Shown here: positions 38,100 to 50,454 of the stretch, one piece after another
How positions within the stretch are numbered: the stretch's first letter is position 1
Layout of the letters: each line of letters opens with the position of its first letter
Source: Nageia nagi
Taxonomy: Eukaryota > Pinophyta
DNA: 64,000 nt
Reading direction: 5' to 3'
NCBI GenBank assembly: GCA_050084985.1
Contig: JBITNC010000001.1
Location: 154,380,001 to 154,444,000 of the forward strand
Notes under the pieces: model-generated
What the model was told of the DNA's origin: nothing
The model's database searches: none
Seen by the model: the letters and a program-made list of their open reading frames with translations, nothing else
Position numbers and translations under genes: made by a program

Positions 38100-40010
38100 T
38101 ATTTTAAGATATTAACCATAATAGTGTTGATTGATTAACAAAATACATATAATTTTATTGATCTTGAAGTGGCCAAAAAGACCAACTATTATATACACTC
38201 ACATAACAATTTTGAATTGATGATCAAGAATGGATGAAAGATTTCCTACAAGGGATAGTATCATAATGTCAAGCTCAATATAGGAGACTACCAACTACAT
38301 AGTGATATGTATGTATTGCCATTAGGGGATTGTGATGTGGTCCTTGGTGCTTAGTGGTTGCATACATTGGGACCTATCCTTTAGAATTTTGCTAAGCTTT
38401 TAATGCAATTCACATTTGGGGGATACAAATTTAATCCCAATGGAATAATATTGTGGCTTTCATAACTTATTAGTTCTCACCACATAGAGAAATTTCTTAA
38501 TAAGAGAGGCAAGGGAATGATGGTACAACTATTCTCAATTAAATCAACACAACAAGGACTTGGAGAATTACAAAATTACAATAACTATTGACATATCATG
38601 TAGGTATTTTTGAATAATTGCACATATTACATCCACATCATCCTCATGATCATGATATCTAGTTAATTCCATGGAGTCAAGCACCCAACATTCAACCTTA
38701 TCACTACTTGTATCTGTAAAAGGATGAATTTGAGAAATTGGTCCATGACATGTTAGACATTGGTATCATTCATCCCAATGTAATTCCTTACTCTCCTCAT
38801 GTCATATTGGTTCATAAGAAGTATGGGTCATGATGCATGTGCATTTAAATTTAGGCTCTAAATAAATTCATAAATAAAAGATAATTTTCCCATGCCTATC
38901 AATGATGGATTTTTGAATGAATTACATGTTGCTAAATATTTCTCTAATTAATTGGATCTTCAATTTGGGTACCATCAAATAAGGCTCTATGAAGAAGATA
39001 TTCCAAAAACTACATTTTGTACATGTGAAGGACACTATGAGTTTTTAGTAATAGCATTTAGTCTTACTAATAGTCCTTCCACTTTCCAAAGTCTCATGAA
39101 CTAGGTATTTCATCCTTACCTTAGAAAATTTATTTTAATTTCCTTTAATGACATTTTGATCTACAACAAAAATTGGGAGGATCACTTATCCTAGTTAGAT
39201 CAAACATTATGAATTCTCTAAGATCATCAACTATATGCCAAAAATTCCAAATGTTCCTTTGAATGTAAGGAGCTTCAATATATTGGGAGTATTATATCTA
39301 TAGAGGGTGTCAAGGTGGATCCCTTGAACATTAAAGACATGCAAAATTGGTCTCTTCCAAAATCTTTGAAGAGTTTACATGGATTCCTAGGATTAATTAG
39401 GTACTAACATAAATTCATGAAAGATAATGGAAATATTTTAGCCCCACTCATCACCTTAATAAAAAATAATGCTTTTAATTGGTCACCCACTACTGAAGAA
39501 TCATTTCATAGACTAAAGGATGACATGTATTCTACCTTAGTCTTAGCCATGCTCAATTTTTTCCAAAACTATTATCATAGAAAGTGATGTCTTTGGAGTA
39601 AGAATTAAAGTTGTTTTGATGTAGGAAGGATGCCCCTTAGATTTTATAGGAAAGGGCATCTTAGGTAAAAATTTAGTTAAATCCACCTATGAAAAGGAAA
39701 TGCTCACTATTATCCATTTCATTTAGCATTGGAGATCATATCTCATTTATAGATATTTTCTCATTCAAATGGATTACCATAGTTTAAAATATTTCCTAAA
39801 ATAATGCATCTTAAATCCTTAAAAACAAAAGTGGATACCAAAACTTTTAGGATATGACTATGAGATCGTATATCGAAAGGGTAGTGAAAAGTGTAGTTAT
39901 AGATGCCCTTTCTCAAAAATTTGAGGAGCCTATGGTACTTTAGGCCATCTTGTCTCCATTCCCTTAATGGATCAACTAGGTTAAAAAAATGAGTGAAGTG
40001 CTCTATATGT
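38100..40010 (+). pseudogene. Gypsy pol: protease, RT, RNase H (integrase missing)
   Basis: The protease end reads NTYNFIDLEVAKKTN, where the DSG active site is destroyed by a stop, and then MYVLPLGDCDVVLGA and FGGYKFNPNGI. RT starts DEFEKLVHDMLDIGIIHPN, with [48 protein letters not shown] and the active-site region ISFNDILIYNKNWEDH (39138-39185), in which the first Asp of the FDD motif is Asn. YIGSIISIEGVKVDP, SLKSLHGFLGLIRY and a damaged RNase H follow to about 40000. No integrase follows. Confidence 0.87.
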
Positions 40011-40429
40011 GTATAGTTGGTTGATCCTCCATATGTCTTCAAGCTCCTCCTTGGGCTCTATGAACTAACCAAGAAGTTACAACATGTTATAGATCCTCCT
40101 TGAAATGCCAAGTCTTATCCCAATTACTCCATGTCTCTCCTAGATGTAGGATTAACCACTCCAAATTGGTCATATCATCTTCAAAATATATGATGTGGAA
40201 AGAATGCAAAAATGGGGATATTATAAGGTGGTCAAGAAGCAGGCAGGCTCTAGTAAAATAGGTTATGATAGCCTAGGAATAGGTTTTAGCTCTTGGGAAA
40301 GGAAAAAAAACTTGGGCCTTTGATATTTATAATGAAAATTATATTGTACAAATGATATTTGGGCCATGATGTTATCAAACTAACTTAAAAATTATATGTA
40401 GTTCATATTTATATGAATAGAGACTTATT

Positions 40430-41440
40430 ACTTTAGTAAATGTTAGTTACAAGATTATTGTTAAGGATTTAGCCCTTAGAATTCAGTCTCTTCTTCCCTA
40501 ATTCAACTAGAGAAAACTAGATTCCTATAGAATAGGTATATTTTTTTATAATGTTATAGTGATTTTTGAAGGCATGGAGTGGATCAAAATATCAAATCAA
40601 GATACTCTTTTTATTAACATTGTTTTTTAAAAAGTATATAATTGCATAGAATATGTGTTTATCTTCTCCATGTTGGATGCCTTTGGATTTGGTCAATACT
40701 TTATTCACTCTATGAAGATGTTATTTTAGGATTCTTTTGTTGTGCTCTCTCTTAATAATTTTCATATTTAAGCTATTAGGATCCATATATCTTTCTATAA
40801 AGGCTTTCCTCTTGAACCCTCATTATATATGTTGGTAGTAGAAGCTATTGTCTAACTTCCTCCAATACATGCTTTTGCATGGAGGCTTCATGAGATTTTT
40901 TTCCTAAGTAATTCAAAATAACTTATCCATGGTCATTTATAGATGATTCTTTTATTTTTTGCACAAAGATGAGAAATCTATATCTGAAAATATTATTTTT
41001 TTTAATGTCTTCTATAAAGCCTCTAGTTCTAGTATTCAATGGAGAAGAACTTCTTGTTATAGAAAATCCTCATTGTCTAAGCCTCCTTGGCTCATATAAT
41101 TTTAATGGAACTAGATTCTTCCATATGTATCTTTGAATTCCTCAGTATTTCTTTCACCATTCCTTAGTATTTATTATTATTTTCTATCTACTTGGGCTTC
41201 CTATATTGAACCCAAGAAATTAATTTTTATGTGGAGTTTGTTAAACTAGGGTGTCCCTCTTGGCTCTAGATTACAAGATCTAGATGTTCCTAACCTTAGA
41301 TGCCCTTTTTTATAATAAACCTGAGTCTTATATGTATCTATTTTAGACTTGCAAACATTCAAGAGTTGCATGGGAATCTATAGCTTCATTTTTTGCCCCT
41401 TTTATGCCTAATCTCTTTTCCTGATAATAAGATTTACTAA
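40430..41440 (+). pseudogene. LINE (L1-like) reverse transcriptase fragment
   Basis: The reading includes ALRIQSLLPNLIQLEKTRFL, FEGMEWIKISNQDTLFINI, SMLDAFGFGQYFIHSMKMLF, HISFYKGFPLEPSLYMLVVE and the active-site block SFIDDSF (40933-40953), the counterpart of the FADD motif of plant L1 elements. It then reaches the LPILNPRN region. The endonuclease half, the 3' UTR and the poly(A) tail are not seen. Stops and frameshifts show it is dead. It begins close to where the gypsy element at 36108-40320 loses similarity. Confidence 0.8.
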
Positions 41441-41670
41441 AGGATTCTTTCACTCTCACCCTTCCATTGCACAAAGTGTAGTAGATTTTCAAAATTAGTT
41501 TGCTTTTTCATATATGAAAATCCAAAAATAAAATTATTTTTAAAATGTAAAACCTTACATGGATTTTTCTCTTGCTAGCAAGTTGTAAGTGTTTTATGAC
41601 ATATGGATATAGATTTCTAACTAAGCTTATAAAATTGTAGTAGACATGGATCACTTATGTACCTTGTTAG

Positions 41671-42173
41671 TGAAATAATTGCAATATAACAAATACAATC
41701 CTAAACAACCAAGATCTCATAAAAACTCAAAATACACATCTAAATAACTCTAAGAAGATAATCTCACAAAATGACTCAAGAGATTAAATGGTTCCTCCAA
41801 CTAGGAGTACATCCACTAACTAAATCTTGCTTCATTCACAAATATGAACCTCTTACAAGTCTCCTAATCTCATATCCTAAATACTATCATATAGCATAAA
41901 TTTATTCCACAAATTAGTGTGTAATCACAAATAGGGATCCTTCTATTTAAAGGCCAAAATTTCTCTTTGGATCAACCTTTTATCCAATGTACAAAGGCAT
42001 GACATGCAACTTCTTTTTATCCAAGGGACATTCTCATGACATAGAGTGTAAGACAACTTACATTATCATATTCACTTAAATACTTAAGGTATATAATGAT
42101 AACCTTAAGTATTAGTGAATTTACAAAGAGGATTAATACAAACCTTTACAATAATGCATTATACATTCCAATA
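41671..42173 (-). repeat. 3' LTR of the copia element
   Basis: 503 bp, aligned end to end with 49947-50449. Read on the minus strand both LTRs start TATTGGAATG rather than TG, and end TTCA. Confidence 0.93.
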
Positions 42174-42182
42174 CTCCCCCTT
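42174..42182 (-). promoter_or_regulatory. Polypurine tract of the copia element
   Basis: Minus strand AAGGGGGAG directly precedes the 3' LTR, the plus-strand primer site of this element. Confidence 0.85.
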
Positions 42183-42905
42183 AATGTAATATTGGGATAG
42201 GGCAAATAGGAGAGTAGAAAGAGAGAGTAAGAAAGTTCTCCTCTAAATAGATACAACCAAAGATGAGAATATTTTTCCATATTTATGAAGTAAAAAAGTT
42301 CTAATTTGAGACTCACTACTTTACTATTTTAATAAATGATTTACAATATAATTATTAACCACAATTGAGTTTAATGTACATAAATTAGTCATCCAATTGG
42401 AAGTCATAAAGAGTCTCTAAAAGCCTACACACCTGAAGTAACCTGCAATCTCAAAGAACTTGCAAGTCATTAGCAGCTCAAATAACAAGATCAGTTAGAT
42501 GCATCATATTCATATTAACAAGAATAGATGAATTAAATAAATACCATCATTAACTAATCAAAGGTGCTCTATAAATCATCATGAAGATGCCAAGCCAAAA
42601 CTCATAGTGACTTGCTGTATATAAAATATGTGTTGATTATTATTAGAAAATAGAGAAAATAAAATGCACATATGAGTTCCTCACATAAGGATAATTAAAT
42701 AGTGCCAAAATACACATATGAATTCCTCACATATGGATAACTAAACAATGCTAGATTGGTCAATCTTTAGCTCAAAAATTTATATAGTAAGTTCCTCATG
42801 CAAAGGGAACTTACCACAAAGGTGTATAACAAAATTAACACTATACAACATAAAATCCTTCTAAGGGTTAAGTTATCATCACAAATATAAATTCAACATA
42901 AGAAT

Positions 42906-45900
42906 TCAAACTTTACTCCTCTTTGAGGGCAACTTCACCAACCTGATAGCATCCTTTAGCTTACAAAACTAAGCTTTAATAAGGGGCTTGGTGAATAAAT
43001 CAATGGAGTTCAAGGTAGATGGAAAATACTTTAGGTGTATGATGCCATCAAAAACCTTCTCCCTTATGAAATGGGCTTAGATTTTCATATGTTTTATTCT
43101 TTTATGCAACACAAGATTCTTAGCCAAATAAATAGCTAATTGATTATCTAAATAAATCAAATATGGGTAAGCTTGCTCATACCTAATTTTTTTCAAAAGA
43201 TGTCTTATCCAAATATTTTCCCGAGCTAAAATAGACATGGCATGGTATTCACCTTCTATGGTGGAAAGAGAAATAGTAGGCTTCTTCTTAGAAATATAAG
43301 AAATAGTACTTGAACTAATGCTAAAACATATGTAGAGGTTGACTTCCTATCATCTCTATCTCCCTCATAGTTAGAATCTAAGAACCCTAAGAGAAAAAAT
43401 GAGGGCAACTTGAAATACTTGAGAGCAAGATCCTTCATCCCTACAACATACCTTAAGATTTTCTTAATAGAATTAAGATGCTTAACATATAATTTTTGCA
43501 TGAATCATACCATCAAATTCACTACAAAGGTAATATCTAGCTTATAAATAGTTAAATAAAGAAGACTACCAATTAATTTCCTATAAGTTGTAGCATCAGT
43601 TAACTAAGAGTTGAAACTAAGGGACATAGTGATTCTAGGAGAGACTAGGATTGCATCATGTATACACTCCTTCATTCTAAACTTTTGCAAGATTTTTGTT
43701 TTATACTTGTATTGACTAAGATAGGTACAATCATTGTATTAATACACTTGCATTACAAGGTAGTAGTGCAAGAGACTAAGATCAATCATTTCAAACATTA
43801 ACTTAAGTTTGGATATGCACTCTTCAATGATTTCATTATTGTTCCTAGTTATCAAAATATCATCCACATAAAGGAGAATCAAGACCACATATTTTCTTTA
43901 ATTGAGCACATATAAATCAAAGTTAGAAAAATACTTGGAGAATCCAATATCTACAAAGTACCTTAAAATCTTCTTGTACTAGGCTTTAGGTGCTTGCTTA
44001 AATCCATATAATGATTTTTTTTATCTTGCACAAAAAATACTCTTTGCCTTCCACAATAAACCCTTTTGGTTGATTCATGAAGATTTCCACATCTAAATCA
44101 CCATTGAAAAATGCACTCTTAACATTAAGTTGAAAATCTTTCTATCCTTGAGCTATAGAAAAATAAAAGATAATTCTCATAGAAGGCCTCTTTGCCATGG
44201 GAGCAAAGGTTTCCTCATATCCAACACTATATTTTTTTAGCAAAATCTTTAGCTACTAACCTTGCCTTGTATTTCTCAATATCCCTAACTGAATTGAACT
44301 TGACCTTGTAGATCTATTTATTGCCAATCACATTCTTCTAATTGAGGTAAGGAATCAAGTCCTAAATTTTATTTTTTATAAGAGCTTTATATTCCACTTT
44401 CATGGCTTCCATCTAGCACTCATGCTTTGAAACTTCTTTGAATAATGAGGGATCATTTTTGTTATCAATTTTAGAAAATAAATATTTGTTCAACGTTATG
44501 CTCCTTATTACCCTTTGTGTTGAAGAATTTTGCTCTTAACATGACTTGTCTACATCAATATCCAACTAGCTAGGTGCAACTAATGAGTCATATGGATCAT
44601 CAACATCCTCATTAGAAGTAAATTCTTCAAAAATTTCATTGAAATTTATATCCCTAAAAACCAACACTCCTTTGTAGGATGTAGAGTAGAGTTTGCACCC
44701 TCTATGCTGACTATTATACCCCATAAAGATGCATTTTTGAGCTCTTTCATTAATTTTTTTCTTTTTCTTTTTTTTTTTAGAAACAATGTAGGAAAATGCT
44801 TCACAACCAAACACCCTAAGGTGAGAAATGTTAGGTTTTCTTCCTAATCATGCTTTAAAAGAAGTTTTACTTGAATGGCTTTTGTGGGACACCTATTTAA
44901 GGTGTAAATATTAGTTCTCATAACTTCATCTTATAAGAAACTAGAAAGATTACCCAACATGCATCTAGCCATCTCCATATATATCTTTTTTTTCCTTTTG
45001 ACAACACCATTTTATTAAAGACTGTATGGAATTGTAAACTACCTCTTGATTCCATACTTAGCATAATAAATATTGAACTCATTGTTATTATATTCTCCCC
45101 TATTATCTGATCTCAACATCTTGATTTTAAGGTTACTTTGATTTTCAACTAAGGCCTTAAAATTCTTGAAACTCTCAAAGGTTTGATCCTTGTGCTCAAG
45201 TAGATAGCCAAAAATCATCCTATTGAAATCATCGACGAAGGTTAAGATATAAGATGCTCTATCTAGTGAATTAGTCTAAAATGAACCCATAAAATTTGAG
45301 TGCACAAGTTTAAGAGTTTGAGATTCTCTTTTTGCCTTATCTTTTTTAAACTTTTTTTTCTTCATTTTTCCAAGGATGTACTTTTCATATAAACCAATTA
45401 AAGGTGAAATTGAAGGAAAACCTTTCATAAATTCTTGATCTTTCATGAATTGAATACTCTTGTGGTTAAAGTACCTTAAATGTTGATACCAAATATTGCC
45501 TCTAGAACATAAATTTGTAGCAATACATATCTTTGTTGAAACTTGATCCATAATGTAGAGATCATATTTCATTGATCTTTTAACCAATATGGCAAGTCCT
45601 TTTTTCAATGCACCAAGATTAAGAGTCAAATTAAAAAAAACACCCTTTTCTTGTAACTTGAATCAAGAAGAGAAGGTTCATCCTAAGTGTAGGAACATAG
45701 AGCATATTTTCAAGAACCTTCCTGTGAATCAACACAATTCCAATTCCTTAGACTTCTAGGATAGAATTATCACTTATCATAACTACATATTTTTTATACT
45801 TTAAAAAATTTTCAAACTTATCTTTTTCAAAACATAAGTGATTAGTGCAACTAGAGTCAACAATCCAATCAATCTAAAAAGTACAAAGAATGGAGTAGAG

Positions 45901-46854
45901 TGCAGTAGTAAATTCAGCTTTTATATTCTTCTTTCCTTTGAAGTTCCTTACATTTCTATTGCCTTTATTCTTTTCCTCTCTTTTCTTTTTGTAGCAATTA
46001 GTTTCTTTGTGACCATAGATACCACAAAAGTTACAATTTTAATCAAATTTTACTTTAATATTTGGTTTGTTTACCTTGCTTTTTCTATCTTTTTTCTTGA
46101 AGTAGTTATTATTTCCATTGTTGTCATGGTTGTTATTGTTTCCATTATTGTTTTTCTTTTTCTTAAACCTTTTGAAGAAAGAAGGATAAGATTACTTATT
46201 ATGATAAAACTTCTTCTTGAAAAGAGTTTTGGTTGCTACTAGAGTAACATTATTATCCTTTGGAGAAGAGATCAACACCTTTTTGTTAAGAGTTTTCTTA
46301 TGCTTCAGAAAGATCCTAGAAAGGTTTTCAAAGGAGAAGACTTCTTCTTCATCAAGTCTAGTTTCAATTACTATCATAAAGTTACCAAACTTTGAAAAAA
46401 ATTAGAGAATGATGAAGATTGTGAACTTATTATTAACCCAATTACATCCATAAGCAACAAGTTGGGCCTTAAGATCAATAATTTTATTCAAGTAGATGGT
46501 AATATTTTTATCTTCTTTTTGACTAGATTGAATCAAATTTTAGAGGATAGTGAACCTTGTAAAGAGCATAGATCTAAGGTAGATATGCTTAAGCTTATCC
46601 CAAGCTTTCTTTGTTGAGGTTGAATTCAAAATCATAAGGAACACATCATCTTAAACTGTATGAAAAATAATAGAGGTTTCCAATTCATTCTTCATGTTAT
46701 AAGCCTCAAGTGCTTTCTTATTTATAGGAGCAATAAGGTTCTCATTCACTATTTGCCAAAGCTTTTTTTCTTAAAATTCAATTCTCATATGAAGTTTCCA
46801 AATACCAATGTTGGAATCATCAAGAATGTGTTTAGGTAAAAACATATCTCTCAT
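42906..46854 (-). pseudogene. Copia gag-pol polyprotein: gag, protease, integrase, RT, RNase H
   Basis: From ATG 46854, gag is of the UBN2 type (DDSNIGIWKLHMRIEF, STKKAWDKLKHIYL), with zinc knuckle CNFCGIYGHKETNC at 46035-45994. Protease reads DWIVDSSCTNHL (about 45875-45840; DSS for DSG). GAG-pre-integrase and integrase occupy about 45629-44570 (IWYQHLRYFNHKS, MLRSDNRGEYNNNEF, FGCEAFSYIVSK). RT spans about 44250-43560, with QLNVKSAFFNGDLDVEIFMN and an intact catalytic LLYVDD (43859-43876). RNase H follows (GDRDDRKSTSTYVLAL, STIEGEYHAM, DNQLAIYLAKN), ending in TGA 42908-42906. Stops and frameshifts are scattered through it. It would supply all functions for replication if intact. Confidence 0.92.
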
Positions 46855-47754
46855 TTGCTACATAAGAATGTGAAAAAATAATAAGCATGTGGTCTAAAAT
46901 AATATTAAATGTTTAGTTTTTATCTAAGTAAATAATACATGTTACATTTAACAACAAAGACATGCTTGATTTGATTTACAAGAGCAAATATTTATAACTC
47001 AAATATACACCCCATGTACCCAAATACTTTTATCATCACTAAGAATCAAGAATTGTAAATGATATTATTGAATCTTATTTTTTTATCTAAAATTAGGCCT
47101 TCACTTGGATGCCTGCAAGGTGGAGCCCATGTACTATTAATTCTTAACCAATTCTCTTTGGGTAGTAATATACTCTCACAAATAGGAGTACCTACTATTT
47201 TTCAAGGTTATGATATTTATTAGATGGGCTAAATTATTAATTTTAATTAGGTTTCAAGTTGTCCTCTTAGGTTATCAAGATAATCCTTGAATGGACATGT
47301 GAACATGTGATATCACTACACATATGTCTGTCCACCTATTGGAGTTATATCCATACCAATAGAGGATTTAAGGAAAATTGAGAAGTATAAACTTTTCACC
47401 ATTTGGATCATCGTACTTAAAGACTCCAATCTACCTATCTTCACCTCATGGCTCCTTAAAAAAGTTATTTTATGAAATGTACATGCAGATGTGTTCATTT
47501 TAGGGGGTTTCTCAAATTCAATGTTTATGATTTTTACGTGAGTAAATAAAGAAAAAATATGAAACATGAAGTAAAGTGCATAAAACATCATCCATTTGTA
47601 GCTTAAAACATAATAGTCCAATGGATTTTATTTACTAACCCCTAAAGGATATTTTTACATAGGTCCATAACTTGCACAAGTTAATTGTGCATAAAGGATA
47701 AATGCATCATTTCCATAATTTGCATAAGTCTACTAACTTTGCATAAGAATAAAA

Positions 47755-47895
47755 TACTTAGTATGCATCATTCCTTAGCTTTAAAAATTTAAGTAATAAG
47801 CATGCATCATTCCATAGCTTAAAAGTTTAGTAATAAGCATGCATCATTCCATAGCTTAAAAAAATTAAGTAATAAGCATGCATTTTAAAAATGTA
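47755..47895. repeat. About 38-bp tandem repeat (four copies)
   Basis: ATGCATCATTCC with a following TAGCTTAAAA spacer recurs at 47763, 47802, 47839 and, truncated, at 47878 (spacings 39, 37, 39). Confidence 0.85.
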
Positions 47896-48819
47896 AGCAT
47901 GTATCATTCCTATTAATTTGCATAAGTTAACTTTACAGAAGAAAGATAAATACTTAAGCATGCATTTAAAAAGGATATAAAAAATATAAGTAAAGAAATT
48001 CATAACTTTCCCTTCTTATACTTAAACATAATCCCTAAATATGCATTTTAAAAAAATATGCATGTCTACCAATAAAATGCCTAAGTATTTATGAAAGGTA
48101 AACATTTAAAATCTAAGTAATAGTTGTGCAATATTTGCATAAATGTAAACAAAATTTTAAAAAGTCTAGAATTTCAAGTAAAAACATCATAAACTTCCCT
48201 TTTTTTTAACTTAAAATTGATCTTTAAGGCATTAGCATGCTTAGTTAACTTGAGAAATGCCAAGTTTATACTTTAAACTTTTTGCCTAAAACAAATTGTC
48301 ATATTTAACAATTCAAAATTTTCTCCATTTTTACTTAACAAAATATCTAAAAAAAATTGCTTTTAAGGGGTATTAAAAAAGCAACTAGACAAGTAATAAT
48401 CCTCTATCTCAAATAATGATCTATTTACTTTTGCAAATAAAGCATTGAATATTGAAAAGAAGATTACTTATCTACTTGTAAGATATTTAATGCTTAGAGT
48501 TTGCCCTTACTTCACTCGAAGGAAATGTAATTCATGATACACATGATTATAATGATTATAAATTTACCTTTAAATGCATTTAATAGAAACAAATGGCTTG
48601 TAAGCAATAAAAAATATTAAATGTCCACCAAAAAAAAAGAGTATATGTTTCTTTCTAGGTGCATTTAATGGAAACAAATGGATTGCAAGCAAAAAAAAAA
48701 ACTTGAAAGCCACCAACCAAAAAAAATAAAATGTGACCTTCCCATTTTTTTTTACAAAACTCTATTCCTAAAAAGGAGGGAGAGAAAAAAACAAAACAAA
48801 AAAATAATTTGATAGGTCA

Positions 48820-49270
48820 GGGAACCATGAGCACAGTCAAGGGGAGCCATGTAGTAAAGAAAGGAAAGAAGGGCTATTCATAGGAAGGATTGTGCATGAG
48901 CAAAGAGGGAGGACCACGAGCTGGGAGAGTGGCGAGAAGAACCACGTAGGTGATGGAGGGTTTGGTGGGGGGGTAAAGCATGGTAGAGGGCAAGAGGCAT
49001 CATGAGGCGATGCAAGGCCATGAGGCAAAGGTAGTTAGGGAGGCCATAGTTGGTCAACAAAGAGTTGACATCACTTGAATAAGGTGGCTAGGAAGAGACC
49101 ATGGGGTGAAGGGGATTGCAGTTGCATGAGACATGAGTCTCCATCGCCACCAAGTTGCCATTAGGTCCCCATCTAAATAGAAGTCTAGTCAGAACAAGTT
49201 GAAAGAATAAAAAAATACCATTGATGGAGGAGTGGATGGCGGTGAGGAGGGAGGCCACTATCGCGAAATA
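48820..49270. other. GC-richer segment inside the copia leader
   Basis: Purine-rich on the + strand (GGAGGACCACGAGCTGGGAG-type sequence) and clearly richer in G+C than the surrounding DNA. Short Pro/Ser/His-rich frames open on the minus strand but resemble no family. It could be foreign sequence captured by the element. Confidence 0.45.
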
Positions 49271-49932
49271 CAATTAGGAATAAAGAGAACAATTTAAGCT
49301 CTCCCCTATTTTTAAATATTCTAAATATGTATAAAGTGCATCAAAAAAATATTCTCATTTTCTTAATTTTTGAATATATATAATAAAAAAATTGCTAATA
49401 AGAATAGTTTTTTTTTAATCTTAACAATTTTTTTAAAAAAATATGTTCAAAAAAATAAGTGTATTTCTTTAACATTTTGGAAGAATATGGTAAAAATGCT
49501 CTTCGATAAAAAAATTAGTGTTCAAAAATGTTTTTTTTTAAAAGAAAAAGAAAAAGAAAATTGCATTATATTTATTTTAAGTATATTTTGTAATATTACC
49601 TTTGTAATATTACACAAAAAATTTGTATAATAATAACCCTTTTTCTTAAAAAGTTGTAGCAATTAAAAATTGCAAGTAACATAGGGGGTTAGTATAAACA
49701 ATTTTTTTTTTTGCAATTTGTTAGCCATATTAAACTCAAAAGAACTAACACATAGTAAATAATGTATTAGTAAAATGATGAAATAATAAAAAAATAACCA
49801 AGAGGGAAAGATTTTATACCTTCCCTTAGTTTTACCTCAATAATGAAGAAAGGAAGGAGGTGTAGAAGGAATGAAGATCACTAACTTGTAGAAGTAGAGC
49901 TGCCACACCAAGAACAAGAGCTTCCACATCAA

Positions 49933-49944
49933 GCTCTGATACCA
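49933..49944 (-). promoter_or_regulatory. Primer binding site (initiator-Met tRNA)
   Basis: Minus strand TGGTATCAGAGC, a perfect 12-base match to the canonical plant copia site, 2 bp from the LTR. Confidence 0.93.
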
Positions 49945-49946
49945 AA

Positions 49947-50449
49947 TGAAGAAATTGCAATATAAGAAATACAATCCTAAACTACCAAGATCTCATGAAA
50001 GCTCAAAACTCATATCTAAATAACTCAAAGAAGATAATCTCACAAAGTGACCCAAGAGATTAAGCGATTCCTCCAACTAGGAGTACATCCACTAACTAGA
50101 TCTTACTTCATTCAAAAATATGAACCTCTTACAAATCTTCTAATCTCATATCTTAAATAATATCCTATAGCATAACTTTACTCCACAAATTGGTGTGTAA
50201 TCACAAAGAGGGAGCCTTCTATTTATAGGCCAAAATCCCTTTTTGGATCACCCTTTTATCTAATGTACAAAGGCATGACATGCAACTCCATTTTACCCAA
50301 GAGGCATGCTCATGACATGGAGTGTAAGACAAGTTATATTATCATATTCACTTAAATACTTAAGGTATCTATTGATATCCTTAAGTATTAGTGAATTTAC
50401 AAAAAGAATTAATACAAACCTTTACAATAATGCATTATACATTCCAATA
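49947..50449 (-). repeat. 5' LTR of the copia element
   Basis: 503 bp. On the minus strand a TATAAATA box lies at 50227-50220; the 3' copy has TTTAAATA there. This LTR would drive the element transcript. Confidence 0.93.
50220..50227 (-). promoter_or_regulatory. TATA box in the copia 5' LTR
   Basis: TATAAATA on the minus strand about 225 bp from the LTR start, in the transcription direction of the element. Confidence 0.6.
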
Positions 50450-50454
50450 GTTAG

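Larger units (their letters stand above)
36108..40320 (+). mobile_element. Ty3/gypsy (Tekay/Del-like) element, 3' truncated
   Basis: It contains 5' LTR, primer binding site, gag, protease, RT and RNase H in that order. The integrase and the 3' LTR are missing. The sequence loses recognisable similarity near 40000-40320, just before a LINE fragment. Gag and protease motifs fit plant chromoviruses of the Tekay/Del group. Confidence 0.85.
46855..49932 (-). other. 3.1-kb leader between primer binding site and gag
   Basis: Copia leaders are normally short, but here about 3 kb separates the primer binding site from gag. It is AT-rich with a 38-bp repeat block (47755-47895), A-rich direct repeats near 48570-48720 and one GC-richer segment (48820-49270). 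No gag, pol or host gene motif is recognised. An unrecognised nested insertion or a captured sequence is possible. Confidence 0.6.
41666..50454 (-). mobile_element. Ty1/copia LTR retrotransposon, target duplication GTTAG
   Basis: Two LTRs of exactly 503 bp (41671-42173 and 49947-50449) are flanked by the perfect duplication GTTAG (41666-41670 and 50450-50454). A perfect iMet primer binding site and a purine tract place transcription on the minus strand. The order is 5' LTR, a 3.1-kb leader, gag, protease, integrase, RT, RNase H, 3' LTR. Stops and frameshifts make it defective, but no domain is missing. The LTRs differ at roughly one base in ten by eye. Confidence 0.95.

Noticed and set aside
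44566-44814. ORF with a run of lysines after FGCEAFSYIVSK
   Set aside because: Not a separate gene; it is the end of the copia integrase with a poly(A) tract expanded within it.
47750-47960. Regular repeats considered as a CRISPR-like array
   Set aside because: The units are continuous degenerate tandem repeats without unique spacers, in a plant retroelement leader.
48837-49273. Pro/Ser-rich minus-strand ORFs of 60-63 codons
   Set aside because: Overlapping frames in a compositionally biased GC-richer segment, with no recognisable motif.
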